Part shown: piece by piece, positions 7,072 to 17,000 of the stretch | How positions within the stretch are numbered: the stretch's first letter is position 1 | Layout: each line of letters opens with the position of its first letter | Made by a program: the position numbers and the translations under genes | Source: DASRPD01 sp035646535 | GTDB taxonomy: Bacteria > Actinomycetota > Acidimicrobiia > IMCC26256 > JANYLB01 | Direction: 5' to 3' | DNA: 29,971 nt | NCBI GenBank assembly: GCA_035646535.1 | Contig: DASRPD010000010.1 | Span: 1 to 29,971, forward strand | Notes under the pieces: generated by a model | Seen by the model: only the letters and a program-made list of their open reading frames with translations | What the model was told of the DNA's origin: nothing | Databases searched by the model: none

Positions 7072-7395
7072 ATGGATGCCGGTGGTGAGGCAGAGTTCTG
7101 GGAGATCGCATCGGGGCTGGATGACGAGGAGGCGCGGACCCGAGCGCTCGACTACCTCGCGGCCGACCGGCCATCGTTCGCCGACCTCTTGCGACGCCGG
7201 CCTCCGGGCGAGGTGATCAGCGTCTTCACCGTCGACGGTGCGTCGGTCCGCGGGCGCGTCCTCGAGGTCGGTCCCGACGTCGTACGGGTCGGCGAGGTCG
7301 CTGACGGCACGGGCACGGCGCGTCGTCGGATCCTGCGGTGCCACGACGTGCGCCTCAACGCGGTGGTGCGAATCGTCCGGGATGTCGGGACTTGA
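7072..7395 (+). CDS. Small conserved-type hypothetical, possible LSm-like barrel
   Basis: 107 residues from ATG 7072, which follows GGAAGGGGG at about 9 nt; a GTG at 7066 is an alternative. The N-terminal 40 residues are acidic and helical (EFWEIASGLDDEEARTRALD). The rest is beta-rich: VISVFTVDGASVRGRVLEVGPDVVRVGE, then RRRILRCHDVRLNAVVRIVRD. A strand, D-G, strand, G-x-V, strand pattern like this is seen in SM/LSm-like and related small barrels that bind RNA or DNA. I do not recognise a named family, so this is only a fold guess. The gene lies divergent from the LysM gene across the TAACG repeats and converges with the HTH gene at 7415-7651, 19 nt away. Confidence 0.65.
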   Translation: MDAGGEAEFWEIASGLDDEEARTRALDYLAADRPSFADLLRRRPPGEVISVFTVDGASVRGRVLEVGPDVVRVGEVADGTGTARRRILRCHDVRLNAVVRIVRDVGT

Positions 7396-7414
7396 TCACC
7401 CCGCGAGAGAGACC

Positions 7415-7651
7415 TCAGGTGGAGCTGGTCGTGTCGCCTGATCGAGCGTCGCGACTGCGCGCGTGCGCCTCGCGTTCGAGGTTGCCGATGTACGCCTCGA
7501 GCATCTCGGCAGAGACCCGCCACACGCCTCGGCGGCCGATCTTCACCGCGGCGAGCTGGCCGCTCCGCATGAGCGTGTACACCTGCGCCACCGAGACGTT
7601 GAGGACTTCAGCAACCTCGTCAGGGCGGAGGAATCTCGGTACGTTCACCAC
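7415..7651 (-). CDS. Helix-turn-helix protein of excisionase/BldC type
   Basis: 78 residues from GTG 7651 (GTG 7648 also possible), with GGGAG about 7 nt upstream. Residues 7-55 are the short MerR-like DNA-binding domain of the excisionase/BldC group: FLRPDEVAEVLNVSVAQVYTLMRSGQLAAVKIGRRG, then VWRVSAEMLEAYI. The D-E-V-A-E-V-L helix and V-Y-T-L-M-R-S-G recognition helix are clear, followed by the R-R-G wing. The C-terminal 20 residues are charged and probably disordered. No effector domain is present. It is divergent from the first Tad pilus gene across 78 bp, so autoregulation and control of the pilus operon are plausible but unproven. No integrase or att site is nearby, so a phage excisionase is unlikely. 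Confidence 0.82.
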   Translation of the reverse strand: MVNVPRFLRPDEVAEVLNVSVAQVYTLMRSGQLAAVKIGRRGVWRVSAEMLEAYIGNLEREAHARSRDARSGDTTSST

Positions 7652-7729
7652 GGCGCAGCTCCCGGAGCACGCTCGTCGTTGCCCGCATGGCGTGTCCTGC
7701 ACGACCGTAGCAACCTCGGGTGGGGCCAC

Positions 7730-8407
7730 GTGAACGCAGCGAAGCCCATGAGCTTGCTTCGGCGGCTTCGAGTGGACACGCGGCTTCTTGTTGGTATCGC
7801 GCTCGTTGTGGTGTCGGTGATCGGAGGCATCAAGCTGGCTGCTGCTGCCGACCACACCGTCGGCGTGGTCGCATCTGCCCGACAGCTACCAGCGAATCAC
7901 AGGCTCGCGGAGGGCGATCTTCGGATCGCACGCGTCAACGCGTCCAACGACGTGCTCGACGTACTCGTGAGCGAGGACGATCTCGCGTCGCTCGCGGGTC
8001 AGGTGCTCCTCTTCCCACTCGAAGGAGACGCGCTCCTCCATCGAGCGGCGCTCGCAGACTCGCCGACTCGAGGCCGGGAGATCACGGTTCCGGTCACGCC
8101 GGAGCACGCACTCGGCGGTCGCATTCAGCTCGGCGACCGTATCGACGTGTTGGGTAGTTTCGATGACCCGGCAGCCGGCGCCCGCACTCTGACCGTGGCC
8201 ACCGACGCGGTCGTGGTCGAGCTCGTCCGCGCCGAAGGACTCTTCGGCCAGCGCGAGGGGGCGCTCAGCGCGCTCACGCTGTCGGTCGCGCCTGACGACA
8301 CGCTCCCGCTGGCCTTCGCGATCCGCAACGCGAATCTCGACGTGATTCGGACCACTGGCTCGGACGGAAGCGGCCGTGCGAGCTTCGACGGGACGGAGCT
8401 CGGTTGA
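7730..8407 (+). CDS. CpaB/RcpC-like pilus assembly protein with SAF domain
   Basis: 225 residues from GTG 7730, which has GGTGGGG about 5 nt upstream; ATG 7748 would make it six residues shorter. A signal anchor or membrane helix at about 19-41 is followed by a SAF domain beginning VGVVASARQLPANHRLAEGDL, the usual periplasmic/exported part of CpaB/RcpC and FlgA-like proteins. A second beta-rich stretch includes VTPEHALGGRIQLGDRIDVLG, the typical C-terminal signature G-x-I-x-x-G-D-x-V-D. It is the first gene of the Tad operon, overlapping the next by 4 nt (TTGA). In Gram-positive organisms its role is less clear because there is no outer-membrane secretin; a wall-facing scaffold is likely. Confidence 0.82.
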   Translation: MNAAKPMSLLRRLRVDTRLLVGIALVVVSVIGGIKLAAAADHTVGVVASARQLPANHRLAEGDLRIARVNASNDVLDVLVSEDDLASLAGQVLLFPLEGDALLHRAALADSPTRGREITVPVTPEHALGGRIQLGDRIDVLGSFDDPAAGARTLTVATDAVVVELVRAEGLFGQREGALSALTLSVAPDDTLPLAFAIRNANLDVIRTTGSDGSGRASFDGTELG

Positions 8408-9582
8408 GCAGGGCACGCGTCGTGACGTGCGCCGGCGGGGCGGCTTGGGAGGCCCCGCTCGTGCGCGAGCTGCAACGCCCGGGTCTCGCGGTCGACGTGC
8501 TGCGGCGCTGCGTGGATCACGGAGAGCTCCTCGCGTTCGCGGCGCGTGAACACCCATGTGCGGCGCTCGTCGCGGCCGAAGTGCCCTGGCTCGACCGCGA
8601 CTTCGTCGGTGCCCTTCACGATGCCGGCGTCGCGGTGATCGCGGTCGAGGCGCAGCCAAATGGTCGACCGCTCGACCGGATCGGGATCGCGCACCGCATC
8701 GCGGCGCCGCCCGAGGTGGACGAGGTTGCCGGGATACTCCACGGCCTCGAGCCCGGCGGCGATCCGGCGGTCCCCGTGGTCGCATCGCCCGCATCCCGAC
8801 AAGACGGAGACGGCCGGCTCATCACCGTGTGGGGCGGTCCCGGTTCGCCGGGACGCACCAGCGTGGCGGTGCATCTCGCGGCCGAGCTCGCGCTGATCGA
8901 GGCCCCCGCGTTGTTGGTCGACGGTGATAGTTGGGCGCCGTCGATCGCCCAGGTCCTCGGATTGGAGCCGGAACCGGCGTTGACCAACGCCGCCAATAAC
9001 GCCGCGAACGGCTGGGCGGTGCCCCTCGCGTCGAGTCTGCAGAACGGGCCGAGCGGAGTGCGAGTGCTGGCGGGGCTGTCCCGCGCCGACTTGTGGCCCG
9101 AGGTGCGTGAGCAGTCGTGGCGCGCTGTGCTCGACGCGGCGCGTGCCGAAGCTTCGATCGTCGTCGTCGACGTCGCCGCGCCGGTCGAGGAGGACGAGGA
9201 GCTCTCCTTCGACCGAGTTCCGTTTCGCCGAAATCTCATGACCCGTGTCGCCCTGGAGGAAGCCGATCAGGTGCTGATGGTGGTTCGTGCCGACCCGGTT
9301 GGGCTGCGCCATGGGATCTTTGCCCATCGGGCGCTGCGCGACGCGTTGCCTCGTGCAGCAGATCGAACCGCGGTCGTGCTCAACCACACGCCCGCCGCTG
9401 CCCGTCGTACCCAAGAGTGTTCGCGAGCAATCGAAGAGTGGACGGGTTCGGCACCGGTCGCGTTGCTGCCCCGCGAGGAGGCGTTCGCCCGCGCGGCATG
9501 GGAGGGACAGCTCCTCGCCCAGGTGGCACCGCGTTCGCGTTGGCTGCGCGAGCTCCGAACGATGAACGGCATCCGCCGATGA
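8404..9582 (+). CDS. TadZ/CpaE-like MinD-family ATPase with degenerate Walker A
   Basis: 392 residues; starts at TTG 8404 overlapping the previous stop. Residues 1-120 resemble the receiver-like N-terminal domain of CpaE/TadZ (no phosphoacceptor pattern is obvious). From 139 it is a ParA/MinD-type domain: ITVWGGPGSPGRTSVAVHLA, then LLVDGDSWAPSIAQVLGL, and VVVDVAAP as Walker B. The deviant Walker A normally has K-G-G-x-G-K-T; here R151 stands where the last Lys belongs and the first Lys is also missing. TadZ proteins place the Tad machine at the cell pole and are often poor ATPases. The neighbours (CpaB-like before, TadA after) settle the assignment. The gap to tadA is 13 nt. Confidence 0.82.
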   Translation: MSRARVVTCAGGAAWEAPLVRELQRPGLAVDVLRRCVDHGELLAFAAREHPCAALVAAEVPWLDRDFVGALHDAGVAVIAVEAQPNGRPLDRIGIAHRIAAPPEVDEVAGILHGLEPGGDPAVPVVASPASRQDGDGRLITVWGGPGSPGRTSVAVHLAAELALIEAPALLVDGDSWAPSIAQVLGLEPEPALTNAANNAANGWAVPLASSLQNGPSGVRVLAGLSRADLWPEVREQSWRAVLDAARAEASIVVVDVAAPVEEDEELSFDRVPFRRNLMTRVALEEADQVLMVVRADPVGLRHGIFAHRALRDALPRAADRTAVVLNHTPAAARRTQECSRAIEEWTGSAPVALLPREEAFARAAWEGQLLAQVAPRSRWLRELRTMNGIRR

Positions 9583-9595
9583 CCGGTACCTGGCG

Positions 9596-10812
<1,217 letters not shown>

Positions 10813-10816
<4 letters not shown>

Positions 10817-11676
10817 TGGCGGTCGCGCTTGGCTTCGGACTGGGCGTCTTCTTGCTCTACGACTGGCGTACGACGCCCCGGCGCGATCGAGCCGCCGGCC
10901 CGGCGCGCCGCCACCGAGTTCGGGAGTGGCTCGTCGCAGCCGACTACCCCCAATTGTCGCCCGCGGCGTTTGTCGGGGCGTGCGCGAGTGCCGCGCTCCT
11001 GGGCGGACTCGTCGGCGCGGCGCTGCTCGGCTCGGTGAGCATCGCGGTCATCGCGGCCGGGGCCGGGGGGGCCATGCCGTACGTTCTGGTTCGGACCCGG
11101 GCCCGTCGCCGTCGCCGACTGCTTACCCGATGCTGGCCGGAGGCCATCGAGCTCCTTGCCGGGGCAGTGCGCGCGGGCGACACGCTTCCGGCAGCGATTG
11201 CCGTCGTAGCCGACCAGGGTCCTGACCCACTGCGCCCGGCGTTTCGGTCGCTCGTTGCCGACCACCGCGTGTCCGGTGACCTGCGTGGTGCGCTCGATCG
11301 ACTTGGCATCGCGCTGGCGGACCCCATCTCCGACCGTGTTGTGATCACGCTCGAGGTCGCGTACCGCGTGGGTGGTCGCGAGCTCGGCCGCGTCTTGCGA
11401 ACCTTGGCGGCCTTCCTGCGGGAGGACCAAGCCGTTCGCCAGGAGATCGAGTCCCGCCAGTCGTGGACCGTGGTCGCAGCGCGGGTTGCCGCCGCGGCCC
11501 CCTGGTTGGTGCTGCTGCTCATCGCCAGCCAGCCGCAAGCTCGTGGGGCCTTCGACTCGATCGGTGGTCTCGTCGTGCTGGTAGCGGGGGCCGCGGCAAC
11601 GGTTGCCGGATACCGGTTGATGTTGGCCCTCGGGCGACTACCCGAAGAGCCCCGCGTGTTGGGGGTCCGATCATGA
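10813..11676 (+). CDS. tadB: TadB inner-membrane platform protein
   Basis: 287 residues of the GspF/T2SSF family. Hydrophobic helices at about 2-16, 51-73 and 74-94, then the cytoplasmic four-helix domain beginning WPEAIELLAGAVRAGDTLPAAIAVV (108-132), and two C-terminal helices near 233-250 and 253-272. The core contains DRVVITLEVAYRVGGRELGRVLRTLA, with the G-G spacing usual for TadB. It couples TadA to pilin extraction from the membrane and acts with TadC. Start is GTG 10813 (GTGA overlap with tadA) or the ATG at 10816 immediately after; the protein hardly changes. The gene ends in an ATGA overlap with tadC. Confidence 0.92.
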
Positions 11677-12608
11677 CGGCCATCCGCGCGATCGGTGTGG
11701 TCGGCGCCGGGAGCGTCGGCGTGGCGCTCGTGCTGGCTGCGGTCATCGGCGGACGACGCGCGCGACTCTCGGTCCGCCTCGATCGCTATCTCGGGGCCCT
11801 GGGTCCGCGGCGGTCTCCACTGCTCACCACGGTGCAACGACCCGAGCATGCGCTCGCGGCCCTGATGCGTCCGGTCCTCGGCCGGCTCGGTCGCAGAGTG
11901 GAGCGCCTGCTCGGTGACGACAGTCGCGACCTCCAGGTCCGACTTGCGGCCGCGGGGCTCACGATCAGCTCGTCCGAGTTTCGGTCTCGCCAGGTGGCGT
12001 GGGCTCTCGCGGGCTTCGCCGGCTCGGTGACGCTCTTGCTGTTCCTCGCGGCCACGGGGCATGCAGTCTCCGTCGTGACGGTCCTCGGAATGGCGACTGC
12101 ATTCGCGCTGGGCGCAGCGCTGGCGTGCGACCGTCACCTGACCCAGGTGGTGGATCGTCGGCGTCGCGCGGCCACAGCGGAGTTCCCCACCTTCGTCGAC
12201 CTCGTCTGCCTCGCGGTGACCGCGGGCGAGAGCCTGCGGGGCGCGCTCGAGCTCGTGAGCGATAGTCAGGGACCACTCGCAGTCGAGGTGCGACGGGCAC
12301 TGCTCGAAGCCCGGGCCGGCCGACCGTTGACGGCCGCGCTCGAGGAGCGGGCGCGGGTCCTCGGACTCGCGGCCTTCGACCGGTTCGTCTCGGCCGTGAT
12401 CGTCGCCCAAGAGCGCGGCGTTCCGCTCGCCGACGCGCTGCGGGCGATGGCTTTCGACGTCCGCGAGGGCGAGAAGCGTCGAGTCATCGAGGCCGGCGGG
12501 AAGAAGCAGATCTCGATGCTGATGCCCGTCGTCGGCTTGATTCTGCCCGTCGCTCTCGTCTTCGCGTTCTATCCGGGCCTCGTCCAGATCCGGACGCTCG
12601 CTCGATGA
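11673..12608 (+). CDS. tadC: TadC inner-membrane platform protein
   Basis: 311 residues from ATG 11673, which overlaps the tadB stop by 4 nt; the frame is open further upstream but only in the shadow of tadB. Helices at about 5-26, 107-127 and 132-150, then a T2SSF domain starting EFPTFVDLVCLAVTAGESLRGALELV, and a C-terminal helix (MPVVGLILPVALVFAFYPG). The conserved TadC stretch AFDRFVSAVIVAQERGVPLADALRAMA is present. It forms the platform with TadB. The 3' end overlaps the possible upstream ATG of the next small gene, suggesting that the pilin candidate is part of the same transcript. Confidence 0.92.
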   Translation: MTAIRAIGVVGAGSVGVALVLAAVIGGRRARLSVRLDRYLGALGPRRSPLLTTVQRPEHALAALMRPVLGRLGRRVERLLGDDSRDLQVRLAAAGLTISSSEFRSRQVAWALAGFAGSVTLLLFLAATGHAVSVVTVLGMATAFALGAALACDRHLTQVVDRRRRAATAEFPTFVDLVCLAVTAGESLRGALELVSDSQGPLAVEVRRALLEARAGRPLTAALEERARVLGLAAFDRFVSAVIVAQERGVPLADALRAMAFDVREGEKRRVIEAGGKKQISMLMPVVGLILPVALVFAFYPGLVQIRTLAR

Positions 12609-12634
12609 TCACCAACCAAGGAAGGGGTGTGGCG

Positions 12635-12811
12635 ATGAGGCAGAAGGTTCCGCACGTGCGAGGTCGTGGGTGGGCCGACGAGCGAGGCTCGATTCCCGAG
12701 TGGGTCATGCTGCTCGTGATGGGGATCGGGATCGTGATGGCGCTGTGGGCCATCGTGCAGCCCGACCTGTCGTCGATCGTCTCGGATGCGCTCGACCAGC
12801 TGCGGGGCTGA
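12635..12811 (+). CDS. Small prepilin-like protein, candidate Flp pilin
   Basis: 58 residues from ATG 12635, preceded by AAGGAAGGGG at 7 nt; an in-frame ATG at 12605 overlaps the tadC stop and would add 10 residues. Layout: a basic leader (RQKVPHVRGRGWADERG), then SIPEWVMLLVMGIGIVMALWAIV as the single membrane helix, then a short amphipathic tail. This is the plan of a Flp prepilin: leader, cleavage Gly, Glu plus aromatic residue, long helix. The Glu is at +4 after Gly18, whereas Flp and TadE proteins have it at +5. Position between tadC and the tadE genes also fits a pilin or pseudopilin. The main Flp pilin could instead be elsewhere on the chromosome. No named family recognised. Confidence 0.62.
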   Translation: MRQKVPHVRGRGWADERGSIPEWVMLLVMGIGIVMALWAIVQPDLSSIVSDALDQLRG

Positions 12812-13202
12812 GCCGGACACGCGCCAGGCCTCGAGTCAACGGGGCTCGGTGATGGTCGAGTTCCTCGCGGTCGCGATGCTCACCGTGGTCGCGGTGCTGC
12901 TCCTCGCGCAGATGGCGCTCTGGGTCTGGACTCGCGGCGTCGCGGTCAACGCGGCTCACGAGGGCGCGCGGACCGCAGCCGAGACGGGTCGGACTCTCGA
13001 CGACGGCGTCAGCAAGACCCAATCGGTGCTGCACGATGGTCTCGGTCGCTCAGCCGGTGGGTTCTCGGTGACGGGCGTCGAGGCGGACGGCCAAGTCGGG
13101 ATCGAAGCTGTCGGGCGAGCCCCCGTGATCCTGCCGTTCCTGGGTGGGTTCGACGTGCGGGCACGGGCCACAACCCACGACGAAGACGATCTGACCCGAT
13201 GA
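12786..13202 (+). CDS. TadE-like pseudopilin
   Basis: 138 residues. A leader (1-20) ends in QRG; then SVMVEFLAVAMLTVVAVLLLAQMALWVW is the N-terminal helix of TadE-like proteins, with the prepilin peptidase motif G-SVMV-EF (Glu at +5). The next segment, GVAVNAAHEGARTAAETG, is the usual TadE continuation (N-A-A-x-E-G-A-R). The rest is beta-rich, probably exposed outside the membrane. The only possible start is ATG 12786, giving a 26-nt overlap with the upstream small gene. TadE proteins are minor pilins that aid pilus assembly. The gene ends in an ATGA overlap with the next. Confidence 0.82.
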   Translation: MRSTSCGAEPDTRQASSQRGSVMVEFLAVAMLTVVAVLLLAQMALWVWTRGVAVNAAHEGARTAAETGRTLDDGVSKTQSVLHDGLGRSAGGFSVTGVEADGQVGIEAVGRAPVILPFLGGFDVRARATTHDEDDLTR

Positions 13203-13648
13203 GGAGACGATCCGGCTCGACGAGCGGTCGGGCGACAGGCGAGCGCGGGAGCGCGATCGTCGAGTTCGTGGTCCTCGGGGTCGGGCTGTTCGGCGTGCTC
13301 ATCCAGGTCATCGTCCTCTTCGGCGTGCTCCAACGGTCATCGCTCGCCACGGCGGCCGCGGCCCGCGAGGTCGGCCGAGCGGTCGTGCTGGCCGAGAACG
13401 ACGCCGACGCGGCGCGGCGCACCGACATGACCGTCGACGAAGCGGCCGCGAACCACGGTCTTGGCGCCGGCTCCCTCGAGCCGCGGGTCACCGGCCACGT
13501 CGCGCGGGGCGAGCGGATCCGAGTCTCGGTCAGCACCGACGTGCCGGTGCTGCACATCCCCTTCGTCGGTCCGGTCTGGCCCTCGCTGTCCATCCCGGTC
13601 GAGGCCACCCACGTCGTGCGCGTCGACCGGTACCGGAGCTTCCCGTGA
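13199..13648 (+). CDS. TadE/TadF-like pseudopilin
   Basis: 149 residues, second TadE-type protein of the locus. Leader MRRRSGSTSGRATGERG, then SAIVEFVVLGVGLFGVLIQVIVLFGVLQ with the same G-SAIV-EF cleavage motif as its neighbour. The following AATAAAREVGRAVVLAEND-like region (S-S-L-A-T-A-A-A-A-R-E-V-G-R) is typical of the family. It then becomes beta-rich, with VLHIPFVGPVWPSLSIPVEATHVV near the end, a pattern shared with other actinobacterial TadE-like proteins. It overlaps both neighbours by 4 nt (ATGA before, GTGA after), so strict stoichiometry among these minor pilins is likely. Confidence 0.82.
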   Translation: MRRRSGSTSGRATGERGSAIVEFVVLGVGLFGVLIQVIVLFGVLQRSSLATAAAAREVGRAVVLAENDADAARRTDMTVDEAAANHGLGAGSLEPRVTGHVARGERIRVSVSTDVPVLHIPFVGPVWPSLSIPVEATHVVRVDRYRSFP

Positions 13649-14067
13649 ACCGGTCGTGCCACCGCGACGGTGGCCAGGCATCGGTGCTGTTGGTCGGCGT
13701 GGTGCTCCTCGGGCTCGCGTTCACCGGGCTGGCGGTGGATGGCACCCGCATGTTCACTGCTCGTCGCGACCTTGGCGCCCTGGCCGACGCCGCCGCGCTC
13801 GCCGCCGCCTCCGAGATCGACGTCGAGGCGTTCCGCCAGAGCGGCGGACGCGAGGTCCGTCTCGACGCCGGCGCGGCGCGAGGTGTCGTCGCGGGCATCC
13901 TGGCCGACAGCGGGCTGCCGGCCGGGACCCGCGTCCAGGTGGAGGTCACCACCGATCGGGTCGACGTCGGGCTGGCCCGGCCGGTCGGGCTGACGTTCCT
14001 CGGCGTGCTCGGTATCGGCGCGCAGACCATCGGCGCGCACGCGCACGCGTCGCCGAACGTGGGCTGA
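13645..14067 (+). CDS. TadG-like (Tad domain) pilus-associated protein
   Basis: 140 residues from GTG 13645 overlapping the previous stop. The N-terminal part, DGGQASVLLVGVVLLGLAFTGLAVDGTRMFTARRDLGALADAAALAAA, is the characteristic Tad/TadG N-terminal helix region: G-Q-x-x-V-L, a membrane helix, then V-D, and the L-Q/L-G-x-x-A-D-A-A-A-L-A-A pattern. A beta-rich C-terminal part follows. It has no Glu at +5, so cleavage by a prepilin peptidase is less likely than for the two TadE-like proteins. It lacks the long von Willebrand-type domain of larger TadG proteins. It is the last gene of the operon, 23 nt from the convergent c-di-GMP gene. Confidence 0.82.
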   Translation: MNRSCHRDGGQASVLLVGVVLLGLAFTGLAVDGTRMFTARRDLGALADAAALAAASEIDVEAFRQSGGREVRLDAGAARGVVAGILADSGLPAGTRVQVEVTTDRVDVGLARPVGLTFLGVLGIGAQTIGAHAHASPNVG

Positions 14068-14090
14068 CCCACCGGGCGGCGGGCTACCCG

Positions 14091-17000
14091 TTACCGATTG
14101 GTGCCTGCGCCCGCGGTTGCGCCGGCGCGGGGGGAAATCAGTCCGTCTGGCATCGGCCAGTCGGTCAGTGCGTTCGTCGGGTAGGCGCCGATATCGGCGG
14201 CCGAGCGGGGGCGTCCGAAGAGGTAGCCCTGGCCGACGTCGCAGCCGAGCCGTTGCAGCTCGCGCAGCTGGTCGACCGACTCCACGCCCTCGGCGACGGC
14301 CGCGAGGCCCATCGCGTGGGCGAGGCTGATGACGCCGCCGACGATCGCGGTGTCTTCCGGATCTCGGCCGAGCCCGTCCACGAACGTGCGGTCGACCTTG
14401 AGTACCTCGACCGGGAACCGTTTCAGGTACAACAGCGATGAGTACCCGGTGCCGAAGTCGTCGACTGCGAGATGCAGTCCTTGGGTGCGCAGCGACCGCA
14501 GCGCGCTCCCCGCGGATTCGGCGTCGTGCATCAGGGCGGTCTCGGTGATCTCGAGCCACACCGTGTCCGGGTCGATGCCCGTCCGATCGAGGATCTCCGC
14601 CACGTTGCCCGCGAGCGAGGTCTCGGCGAGCTGGCGCGGTGAGAGGTTCACGCTGACGAAGAGGGGTTGCGTGCCGGGAGGCGCGGCGGCCTGCCACGCC
14701 ATGGTCTGTCGGCACGCCTCCTCGAGGACCCACAGCCCGATCGGCACGATGAGACCGGTCTCCTCGGCGAGCGGCACGAAGTCGGACGCGCCGACGAGCC
14801 CGCGTTCGGGGTGGTGCCAGCGCAGGAGGGCTTCCATGGCCATGACCCGGCCGTAGCCGAGGTCGACGTTCGGCTGGTAGAACACCTCGAGCTCTTCGCG
14901 CTCGAGTGCGTGGTGCAGCGCCGTGGAGCGCACGCTCGAGCCCGACGTGGCCGGCGCGTGCGTGTCGAACAGCTCGATGCGGGCGCGTCCGCTCTGTTTC
15001 GCTCGGTACATCGCCTTGTCCGCGTCGCTCAGCAGCGACTCGGGGGTCACGTCATCGGGCGTGCCGAGCGCCACTCCCAGGCTCGGCGTGAGGAACACCT
15101 CGCCGTCGAGCAGTGGGATCGGTTTGGTGACGACGTCGAACATCCGCTCGGCCACGGCCATGAGCGTGGCTTCGTCGACGACGTCGGGGCAGAGCACCGT
15201 GAACTCGTCACCACCGAGGCGCGCCACCGAGTCGCTCGGCCGCAGCGCGGCGCGCAGCCGATCACCGACGGTGGTGAGGACCTGGTCGCCGACGGCATGG
15301 CCGTGACTGTCGTTCACCCACTTGAAGTGGTCCAGGTCGATGAAGATGATCCCGACTCTCGTCCCGCGCCGACTGCCCTGGTCGAGGCTCATGCGGAGCC
15401 GGTCGAAGAACTGCAACCGGTTGGGAAGGCCCGTGGTCGGATCGTGCACCGCTTGGTGCGCGAGCTGGTCGGCAATGGCCTTGCGCTCGGTGATGTCTTC
15501 GATCTGCGCGATCAGGTATTGCGCCTCACCGTCGGGGGCGCGTGCCGCCGACATGGTGATCGCGGCCCACACCGGCCTGCCCCCGTCGTGGAGCAGTTGC
15601 CGTTCGATCCGGTACTCGCCGATCTCGCCCGTCACGAGTCGACGGAAGTCCTCGCCATTGTCCTGACGGTGGTCGGGATGGACCAGCTCGCCGGCCCGCA
15701 GGCCCACGATCCGGTCAGCGTCCTGGTCGAGCATCGCCGACAGAGCCGGGTTCACCCGCAGGATGATGCCCTCGGGCGTCGTGACGGCCATGCCGATCGG
15801 AGCGTGCTCGAACGCGATCTGGAAGCGGGCGTTCGCCTCGGCGAGGTCGTGTTCCACTCGGCGGCGGTCGGTGATGTCTCGGAGGTTCACGACGACGCCG
15901 TCGATCGCGGGGTCCGCCGACAGGTCGGTCCCACGGACCTCCATGTGCAGGTGCTCGCCGTCGCGGGTTCGGACGCGCATCTCGAAATGGTCGTCGTCTT
16001 CCGGGCCGAGCAGGTTCGCGAGGCTGTCGATGGCCTCGGGTCGGTCCTCGGGGTGGACAAAGTCGAGACCGGGTTGGCCGACCAGCTCGCTCACGGGGTA
16101 GCCGAGCGCTCGGGTCGCGGTTTCGTTGGCCCAGCGGATCGTGACGCCCGTGTCGATGACGAGGACGATGTCGTCCTGTTCGGTCACGAGGGTGCGGAAG
16201 CGGCGTTCGCTCTCGGTCAACGACCGGGTCGTCTCGAGCACCGCGCGGTGCGCCCGCCGCTCGTTGCGGCGAACCAGCTCGGCGAGCAGGAAGAGGAGGA
16301 GGCTCGCGCCGAGCGCCAGGCCCAGCTCCCAGCTCCGCCCGTCGGCGGCCTGGTTGGGCCCGCGGGCGGGGATCGCCTGAGAGCGAAGGAGCAGCTCGTG
16401 GTCCGCGACGGTGAGCTCCTGGGTGACCACGTCATCGGTGCCCGGCTCGTCGGGACTATGGGCCTCGCCGACGACCTGCGCGCGTTGCGCCGTTGTCGGC
16501 GCGTCGAGGATCGTCAGGCTCCCGACGGTGCCGAGCTCCGACAGCACCGCGTCGGTGAAGCGGTCGCCGTCGACGATCGCGCCGATCCATCCGAGAAAGT
16601 TCTCAGCGCGCCCGACTGGCGCGACCACGGCGAAGACCTGGTTGTCGGCAGCGTCTTCGGTCGCGGCCCCGGCGACAAACGGGAAGGCGCCGGTCAGCGC
16701 GGCTGTCTCCGTGGATCGGGACCGCTCGAGCGCCGGGCGGAGCGCTTCGAGCTCATCGATCGGTAGCGGCACGGCTGGGGCATTTGCTTCGTCGACTCGG
16801 GTCACCGAGTACTGGTCGGGGTCATCGGTCGGCTGCACGAGTGTGAACCCGGCGATGCCCAACGAGTCCGCGGCCGCGCCGTCCTCACTCACCCACGACT
16901 GAAGCAGTGATGGGGTGAGGACCGGCGCGCTGGCCGCGCGCCCCGCGATCGAGCTCACGGCCGTGCTGATCGTGCTCACCGACTCTTGTGTGGCCGAGGC

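Noticed and set aside
7415..7651. Phage or plasmid excisionase
   Set aside because: The HTH type is shared with excisionases, but no integrase, att-like repeats or tRNA is nearby, and the gene sits beside the pilus operon.
10944..12410. 488-codon minus-strand frame over tadB and tadC
   Set aside because: Antisense shadow; the sense strand encodes clear T2SSF proteins with overlapping start/stop signals.
13009..14733. 574-codon minus-strand frame across the tadE/tadG genes and the EAL end
   Set aside because: Crosses several real genes in both orientations and shows only Arg-rich low-complexity sequence.
14667..16766. 699-codon open frame on the plus strand opposite the GGDEF-EAL gene
   Set aside because: It is the antisense shadow of a gene with clear domains; the translation is rich in Arg, Val and Asp without any family motif, as expected from GC-rich third positions.
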